Source of the DNA: Nanobdellota archaeon
Lineage (GTDB): Archaea > Nanobdellota > Nanobdellia > Pacearchaeales > GW2011-AR1
Length of the DNA stretch: 12,312 bases
NCBI GenBank assembly: GCA_018830685.1
Contig: JAHJRR010000017.1
Coordinates: 1 to 12,312 of the forward strand
Direction: 5' to 3'
Below the pieces are notes generated by a model. It was given only the letters and a program-made list of their open reading frames with translations, did not search any database and was not told where the DNA came from. Positions 1-3,999 of the stretch are shown here, in pieces; position 1 is the first letter of the stretch; the number at the start of each line of letters is the position of its first letter. The position numbers and the translations under genes were made by a program.

Positions 1-70
1 ATGGAAAAATCCGGGTTCAATTGGACTGAGAAAAAGAGGTAACCAAAAGACACAAGGGGACTGGAGGTGA
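1..70 (+). other. Possible 3' end of an upstream gene (frame uncertain)
   Basis: The left edge probably holds the tail of an upstream gene, but the frame cannot be settled. Frame 2 stays open from the edge to a TGA at 68-70 and would end in a basic tail reading ...GNQKTQGDWR. Frame 1 closes earlier, at the TAA at 40-42, and frame 3 closes at 27-29. The frame-2 reading is the longest and places its stop inside a Shine-Dalgarno-like GGAGGTGA (63-70) just before an ATG at 72. No family is recognised in either reading, and non-coding RNA remains possible. Confidence 0.3.
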
Positions 71-112
71 AATGTGCACACTTTTTCAGATAATTCATTT
101 AGTTGGAACTTT

Positions 113-142
113 GTGGTATCTCCGATGGCTCGGAGATACTGC
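113..142 (+). other. Strong RNA hairpin, perfect 10-bp stem
   Basis: Positions 116-125 (GTATCTCCGA) are the exact reverse complement of 130-139 (TCGGAGATAC), separated by the loop TGGC. The stem can be extended by two wobble pairs and a G-C pair to 113-142. It lies between the upstream tail and the TATA box of the DsbA-like gene. No T-tract follows, so it is not a typical archaeal terminator. It could be the 3' end of a small RNA, an mRNA-stabilising stem or a protein-binding site. Its role is unknown. Confidence 0.5.
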
Positions 143-155
143 TGATTGGGAAAGA

Positions 156-163
156 TTTATAAA
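156..163 (+). promoter_or_regulatory. Archaeal TATA box for the DsbA-like gene
   Basis: TTTATAAA is centred 26.5 bases before the ATG at 186. This is the spacing expected when transcription starts at or next to the start codon (leaderless mRNA). It is the main reason for choosing 186 over the upstream ATG at 72. Confidence 0.65.
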
Positions 164-185
164 ACATTTTTCTTGTATATACTTC

Positions 186-986
186 ATGGAAGAAGAGACA
201 CATCATTCTGAAGAGAATCATGAAGCCCCAAGGGAACATCAGAAAAGTCATGAAGGGAAAACTATTACTATTAAAAAAGATGACTTGTGGAAATATTCAA
301 CTTTTGTTCTTATAGCTGTTGTGGTTATTGGAGCACTTCTTATGATTTCTGGAGGAGGAAATACTGGAACAGGTAGTGCCGTCGGTCCAGTTGATAATGG
401 TCCTGCAGATATGAGTGCTTTCTTGTCAAATATAGATATTTATCCCTCGTTAGGTCCGATAGATGCAGAAAATGTTGTTGTAGAGTTTTCTGATTTCCAG
501 TGTCCTTTTTGTACTCTAGTTACTGGATTGCCTGATTGGACAGCAGATTTTCAGTCGCAATATGGACCCCTTATAGGGGTTGCGAAAGAAGTTGAGGATA
601 TGGCAAGAGCAGGAGATATAAGATTCATTTATGTTCCGTGGAGTTTCCTTGGAGAAGAATCTGAGAATGCCGCGCAAGCGGCTCTTTGTGCAAATGAACA
701 AGGTAAATTTTGGGAAATGCACGATGCAATATTCTTGGCATCTGATGGTCCGGAAGAACATACTGGAAAATATGCTATAGATAAGCTCAAGATTATTGCT
801 AGGGGAGTTACTAATCTTGATATGACTACATTTAATAGTTGCCTTGATGGAGGAGAATACACTTCTGCTCTTTCAAGAATTAGTTCTGACGTTAGAGCAG
901 TGGGAGTTACCGGAACACCAACATTCTTTGTGAATGGTGAAAAGGTTTCACCTTCCTTAGCTGAAATAAAGGCAGCTCTTAATTAG
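186..986 (+). CDS. Membrane-anchored DsbA-like thiol-disulfide oxidoreductase
   Basis: A 266-residue thioredoxin-fold protein of the DsbA/Thioredoxin_4 type, expected to form or shuffle disulfides in secreted proteins on the outer face of the membrane. Residues 1-38 are a charged, His/Glu-rich cytoplasmic tail; 39-55 form a membrane anchor; a Gly/Ser-rich linker follows. The catalytic motif CPFC is at 106-109 and the cis-proline loop GTPTFFVNG at about 243-251. C168 and C219 sit in contexts typical of the family (ALCANEQGKFWEMHD; FNSCLDGG). The reading frame is open back to an ATG at 72 with a GGAGG four bases upstream, which would add 38 Trp/Cys-rich residues. I prefer 186 because a TATA box lies in the intervening region at leaderless spacing. 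It heads a run of three envelope proteins. Family confidence is high; the physiological partner is unknown. Confidence 0.9.
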   Translation: MEEETHHSEENHEAPREHQKSHEGKTITIKKDDLWKYSTFVLIAVVVIGALLMISGGGNTGTGSAVGPVDNGPADMSAFLSNIDIYPSLGPIDAENVVVEFSDFQCPFCTLVTGLPDWTADFQSQYGPLIGVAKEVEDMARAGDIRFIYVPWSFLGEESENAAQAALCANEQGKFWEMHDAIFLASDGPEEHTGKYAIDKLKIIARGVTNLDMTTFNSCLDGGEYTSALSRISSDVRAVGVTGTPTFFVNGEKVSPSLAEIKAALN

Positions 987-1006
987 TTTTATTTTAGTGA
1001 CATAAA

Positions 1007-1014
1007 CTTTAAAA
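1007..1014 (+). promoter_or_regulatory. Candidate TATA box before the 103-residue membrane protein
   Basis: CTTTAAAA is centred 26.5 bases before the ATG at 1037, fitting a leaderless start. The T-rich stretch just after the preceding stop (987-995) may end the upstream transcript, so this gene and the next may form their own unit. Confidence 0.45.
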
Positions 1015-1036
1015 GAAAAGAAAAATTTAAATTAGA

Positions 1037-1348
1037 ATGAGTGATGAAATTCAGATTCCAGTGAAGTATTTTGTAATTGCTTTAATTATAGTTGGAATGA
1101 TTGCTCTTTATTTTTTTGGAAGTAAAATTACTGGTTTTACAATTGATGGAACAAGTGAAGATGAAGCTAGGGAAAATTTACTTAATTTCTTTAACACAAA
1201 TATCCCCGACAGCAGTGTTGAAATTCTTTCAAGTTCAAAGGAAGGTAATTTTTACATGTTTGATGTTACAATAGACAGCGAGGCTGTGCAGCTCTATGTT
1301 ACAGAAGATGGAGAATATATGACTATAGATCTTGTTCCTTTAAAATAA
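1037..1348 (+). CDS. Small single-pass membrane protein with extracytoplasmic alpha/beta domain
   Basis: A protein of 103 residues. Residues 10-28 form one membrane helix (YFVIALIIVGMIALYFFG), followed by a KITGFTI junction and a domain of about 65 residues predicted to lie outside the cell. That domain has one helix (about 42-53) and then beta strands ending in VQLYVTEDGEYMTIDL. The pattern 'helix, strands, LYVT-DGEY' resembles the N-terminal segment that precedes the thioredoxin fold in some Dsb-type proteins. By inference it could be a detached dimerisation or substrate-binding module for a neighbouring oxidoreductase. It has no cysteine, so it is not itself a redox enzyme. The next gene starts one base after its stop, without a Shine-Dalgarno site. 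No named family is assigned. Confidence 0.8.
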   Translation: MSDEIQIPVKYFVIALIIVGMIALYFFGSKITGFTIDGTSEDEARENLLNFFNTNIPDSSVEILSSSKEGNFYMFDVTIDSEAVQLYVTEDGEYMTIDLVPLK

Positions 1349-1349
1349 A

Positions 1350-1838
1350 ATGGATGAAGAAATAAGATGTGATATTTGCGATAAGAATTTTGGAAATGCC
1401 GAAGCTCTTGAAATGCATAATTCTGTAAAGCATTCAGAGATAGAAAAGAAGGAAGATAGGTCAAAGAGGAGGGGAGTTAAGGGTTATGGGTTTATGATTC
1501 TGGTTTTTGTTCTTCTTGTTTGGGGAGGGAGTGCTTTGTTGAAGAAACAGGAGAACTACGATGATTTCAATCTTTGTCTTAAGGAGAGTGGGGCGAAGAT
1601 ATACGGGACGTATTGGTGCTCTGCTTGTGCGCAACAAAAGAGAGTCTTGGGAGAGAGCAAGAATATACCTTATGTTGAGTGTTCTCTTCCAAATAGAGCG
1701 GGGCAGACAGCAGAGTGCATTGCTCTAGACATACAATCGTATCCCACATGGGAATTTAATGACAGTAGCAGACTTGTGGGCATTCTTAGCTTAGAGAATT
1801 TGAGTGCTAAGACAGGTTGTGTTGTTGAAAGTGATTAA
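1350..1838 (+). CDS. C2H2 zinc finger - membrane helix - thioredoxin-like fusion protein
   Basis: A 162-residue protein with three parts. Residues 7-28 form a classical C2H2 finger (C7-x2-C10-x12-H23-x4-H28, with F14 and L20 at the usual hydrophobic positions). A basic patch (SKRRGVKG, 38-45) precedes a membrane helix at about 46-64, so by the positive-inside rule the finger faces the cytoplasm. The rest is a thioredoxin-like domain outside: active site WCSAC (C90, C93), extra cysteines C76, C111, C123 and C157, and YPTW with its cis-proline at 132. The spacing WC-x2-C ... VEC ... EC ... YPTW resembles the thioredoxin domain found with vitamin K epoxide reductases, though no VKOR membrane bundle is present here. 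It probably reduces or oxidises secreted cysteine pairs; the role of the cytoplasmic finger is unknown. It starts one base after the preceding stop. Confidence 0.85.
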   Translation: MDEEIRCDICDKNFGNAEALEMHNSVKHSEIEKKEDRSKRRGVKGYGFMILVFVLLVWGGSALLKKQENYDDFNLCLKESGAKIYGTYWCSACAQQKRVLGESKNIPYVECSLPNRAGQTAECIALDIQSYPTWEFNDSSRLVGILSLENLSAKTGCVVESD

Positions 1839-1839
1839 A

Positions 1840-1847
1840 TTTATTAA
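1840..1847 (+). promoter_or_regulatory. Candidate TATA box for gltX
   Basis: TTTATTAA is centred 25.5 bases before the ATG at 1869, and the intergenic space is only 30 bases. This fits a leaderless gltX transcript. Confidence 0.5.
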
Positions 1848-1868
1848 TACTAATTTCTTTTTTAAGCT

Positions 1869-3098
1869 ATGAAAGATTTTGAGAAAAAAGCTCGAGCTTA
1901 TGCTTTGAAGAATGCGCTTTCTCATGATGGAAAGGCTCAACAGGGAAGTGTTATTTCTGCTTTGTTTAATGAGGGATTGAAGAAAAGCGAGGTGGGAAAG
2001 TATGCCAAGAAAATTTCTGATATAGTTAAAGAAGTTAATTCTATTTCACTAGAAGAGCAAAGAGGAGAGTTTGAAAAATCAGATGGGCTTATTAGCGAGA
2101 GAGAAAGGCGTGAGGGCTTACCTGAATTGCCAGGCGCTAAGAAAGGGAAAGTTATTATGAGGATTGCACCTGCGGCTTCAGGAGTTCTTCACATAGGTCA
2201 CGCTCTGACCTCTTGCATCTCATTCTTACTGGTTAAAGAATATGATGGTAAAATGTATGTCAGGATAGAGGATACAAATCCCGATGAAGTCTTTTCTCCG
2301 GCTTACAAAATGTTCGTAGAGGATTTCAAATGGCTCTTTGATAATTATAAACACCTGGAGTTTATCATCCAGTCTGAAAGAATGAATTTGTATTACGACT
2401 ATGCAGAAAAAATAATTAAGAAAGGTTTTGCTTACGTTTGCACTTGTTCTTCTGAGGACTTTAAAGTATTTGTCGAAGATAAAAAGAACTGCCCTTGTAG
2501 AGCGTTGAGTATTAAAGAGAATTTATCTAGATGGAAAAATATGTTAGATAAGAAAGGGTATAAAATTGGACAGGCAGTTTTAAGATTTAAATCAGATATG
2601 AAACATAAAAATCCTGCAATGAGAGATTTTCCACTCGCTAGGATTAATGAAACACCTCACCCACTTCAAAAGAAAAAATATCGTGTTTGGCCTTTGATGA
2701 ATCTCTCTGTTAGCGTTGACGATATAGAAACAAAAATTACTCATGTGATTCGTGGGAAGGACCATAGAGATAATGCAGAAAAACAGAAGTTAGTCTTCAA
2801 CTCGTTAGGGGCAGAGAAAAAATTCCCCTGGACGGCATTTCTTGGAAGATATAAATTTAAGGACATAGTTTTATCCAAGAGAAAAATGAAAAAAGCTGTT
2901 GAAGAAGGGGAGTATTCTGGTTGGGACGACCCCGATTTACCGACGCTTATTTCATTAAGAAAGCAAGGATACAAGCCACAGGCGTTTTGGAAGTTTGCAG
3001 AAGTTCGGGGATTAAGCGAGTCTGATAGATTAATTGATAGAAAAGACTTCTTCAGTCTTTTGGATTCTTTTAACAAATTGCCGACGGATAAGAGATAA
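1869..3098 (+). CDS. gltX: Archaeal-type glutamyl-tRNA synthetase lacking the anticodon-binding barrel
   Basis: A class I aminoacyl-tRNA synthetase that would charge tRNA(Glu), or tRNA(Gln) as well if non-discriminating, with glutamate. Residues 1-90 are a helical N-terminal extension typical of archaeal GluRS. The Rossmann core carries an exact HIGH (108-111, SGVLHIGHA), RIEDTNP (132-138), and a cysteine cluster (C191, C193, C208, C210) like the zinc site of archaeal enzymes. The KMSKS equivalent is LSKRKM (335-340), followed by GWDDPDLPTL. The protein ends at residue 409, in the segment DFFSLLDSFNKLPTDKR that normally leads into the C-terminal beta-barrels. Archaeal GluRS usually runs to roughly 550 residues or more. 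The DNA after the stop is T/A-rich spacer with no continuation, so this is not a simple recent frameshift. It could be a split or minimal GluRS, or a GluQ-RS-like tRNA modifier. The catalytic family is certain; the exact substrate is not. Confidence 0.9.
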   Translation: MKDFEKKARAYALKNALSHDGKAQQGSVISALFNEGLKKSEVGKYAKKISDIVKEVNSISLEEQRGEFEKSDGLISERERREGLPELPGAKKGKVIMRIAPAASGVLHIGHALTSCISFLLVKEYDGKMYVRIEDTNPDEVFSPAYKMFVEDFKWLFDNYKHLEFIIQSERMNLYYDYAEKIIKKGFAYVCTCSSEDFKVFVEDKKNCPCRALSIKENLSRWKNMLDKKGYKIGQAVLRFKSDMKHKNPAMRDFPLARINETPHPLQKKKYRVWPLMNLSVSVDDIETKITHVIRGKDHRDNAEKQKLVFNSLGAEKKFPWTAFLGRYKFKDIVLSKRKMKKAVEEGEYSGWDDPDLPTLISLRKQGYKPQAFWKFAEVRGLSESDRLIDRKDFFSLLDSFNKLPTDKR

Positions 3099-3112
3099 TT
3101 TTATTATTTTTT
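3099..3112 (+). terminator. T-rich archaeal terminator after gltX
   Basis: TTTTATTATTTTTT directly follows the gltX stop; a second T6 run lies at 3127-3132. Archaeal RNA polymerase terminates at such oligo-T stretches without needing a hairpin. Confidence 0.45.
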
Positions 3113-3153
3113 GAAAAAAGAAAAAGTTTTTTGCGAGGGTAAAAAAGAAAACC

Positions 3154-3163
3154 TTTTTAAATA
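3154..3163 (+). promoter_or_regulatory. TATA box for the pilin-like gene
   Basis: TTTTTAAATA overlaps the first in-frame ATG (3163). That ATG would lie inside the promoter, so it is unlikely to be translated. Initiation about 26 bases downstream of the box gives a short leader before the ATG at 3193. Confidence 0.5.
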
Positions 3164-3192
3164 TGAAATATCTGTATAAAGTATTAATTAAA

Positions 3193-3708
3193 ATGAAAAG
3201 AGAGTTAACAGGTAAAAGAGGTCACGGTCTTTCTTTGATGAAAGATCGGAAAGGACTATCTGAAATTGTTGCTACCTTGATAATTATCCTATTGGTCATA
3301 ATTGCGATAGGAATCATCTGGACGGTTGTTCGGAATGTGATTACAGGTGGAACAGAACAGATAGCGTTGTCTACCAAATGTAACGCTGTGGACATAACTG
3401 CTGAAAGTGTTGTGCCTCAAGGTGTGGAGGGAGAGTACAATGTTAGATTGGGAAGGGGTTCAGACTCTGAGGAAACTGTTGAGGGTGTTAAAATAACCTT
3501 CTACAATAATGAGACTAATAGTCTTCCTGTAGAGTTTGGAACTACTTTGGATCCCTTAGATCACAAAACTCAGGTTGTTAATGCCACATTGTGGCCGGAG
3601 TCCAATTGGAATGCAACAAAGATAACCTATACAGCGTACTTCATTAGCGATTCGGGGGAAGTTCAACTTTGCCCTGGATGGACAAGAACATACGAGTGGA
3701 CAAATTAG
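3193..3708 (+). CDS. Type IV pilin/archaellin-like secreted protein
   Basis: A 171-residue precursor with a class III (prepilin) signal: the basic leader ends DRKG (residues 18-21), followed by LSEIVATLI and a hydrophobic helix of about 25 residues. A prepilin peptidase (EppA/PibD/FlaK type) would cut after G21, leaving the helix to pack in a filament core or anchor the protein. The mature part is beta-rich, with cysteines C63 and C160 that could form a disulfide and three N-x-T sequons (NET, NAT, NAT) for N-glycosylation. Start choice: 3163 lies in a TATA box; 3193 is preferred; 3238 would give an equally plausible six-residue leader (MKDRKG). No other pilus gene is adjacent. It could be a pilus or archaellum subunit, a substrate-binding surface protein, or a DPANN-specific envelope protein. 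Confidence 0.85.
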   Translation: MKRELTGKRGHGLSLMKDRKGLSEIVATLIIILLVIIAIGIIWTVVRNVITGGTEQIALSTKCNAVDITAESVVPQGVEGEYNVRLGRGSDSEETVEGVKITFYNNETNSLPVEFGTTLDPLDHKTQVVNATLWPESNWNATKITYTAYFISDSGEVQLCPGWTRTYEWTN

Positions 3709-3743
3709 GTTTTTATTTCTTTATTTTTATATTTTTGATTTTG
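3709..3743 (+). terminator. T-rich terminator after the pilin-like gene
   Basis: Directly after the TAG stop come T5, T3, T3, T5, T5 and T4 runs within about 35 bases, a typical archaeal oligo-T termination region. The facing minus-strand gene ends at 3787, leaving about 78 bases between the convergent stops. In them, the plus-strand A5 at 3764-3768 could end the minus-strand transcript. Confidence 0.5.
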
Positions 3744-3786
3744 CTTAGTGGAAGTTATAATCTAAAAAGATATTAGAGATTATTGA

Positions 3787-3948
3787 TTAACCAAACCAGA
3801 AACCTAAGAATACTCTGAAGGCAATTATTGCAATTACGAATGCAATCACATGTGTAGGATTTATCATAAACCTACTTTTGAATTCTTCGTCGAATCTCAT
3901 CAATCCGCCGAAGCCAGAAGGCATACTTATCTTATTATCTTGAGCCAT
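3787..3948 (-). CDS. secG: Sec61-beta subunit of the archaeal protein translocase
   Basis: A 53-residue protein read on the minus strand. It starts MAQDNKISMPSGFGGLMRFD, continues with a charged stretch and the NPTHVIAF junction, and ends in one C-terminal membrane helix (about 33-52). This matches the archaeal Sec61-beta (Secbeta) pattern: a short polar N-terminus with a 'MPsg.aGL.RyfdEE' motif, then 'l.P..Vi' and a tail anchor. The subunit binds SecY/SecE in the membrane and aids co-translational insertion and secretion. UniProt names the archaeal gene secG although it is not homologous to bacterial SecG. It is divergent from valS with 51 bases between start codons and appears to share its TATA element. 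Its short length makes it easy to miss. Confidence 0.93.
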   Translation of the reverse strand: MAQDNKISMPSGFGGLMRFDEEFKSRFMINPTHVIAFVIAIIAFRVFLGFWFG

Positions 3949-3967
3949 GTTATGTAAAAATACAAAT

Positions 3968-3980
3968 AGTTTTTAAAACT
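3968..3980. promoter_or_regulatory. Palindromic shared TATA element of secG and valS
   Basis: AGTTTTTAAAACT has exact inverted arms (AGTTTT/AAAACT) around the central base 3974. The first base of the secG start codon (3948) and of the proposed valS ATG (4000) each lie exactly 26 bases from that centre. This is the leaderless TATA-to-start distance seen elsewhere in the window. A single TBP site could therefore direct both transcripts. No second TATA-like element is visible in the 51-base gap. Confidence 0.7.
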
Positions 3981-3999
3981 TGTTGTGTATAGATTTGTT

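Noticed and set aside
7..35. tRNA T-arm-like stretch (GGGTTCAATT)
   Set aside because: The bases flanking TTCAATT (CCGGG and GGACT) do not pair as a five-base T stem, and no acceptor or anticodon arm could be found around it.
116..139. Hairpin as an intrinsic terminator, box C/D or H/ACA RNA
   Set aside because: No T-tract follows; no convincing C box (RTGATGA) is present although a CTGA lies at 142-145; no ACA box sits at the right distance and the stem has no pseudouridylation pocket.
72..185. Upstream ATG with GGAGG, adding 38 residues to the DsbA-like protein
   Set aside because: The extra N-terminus is Trp/Cys-rich and unlike the family, the GGAGG spacing is short, and a well-placed TATA box lies between it and ATG 186. 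Kept as an alternative only.
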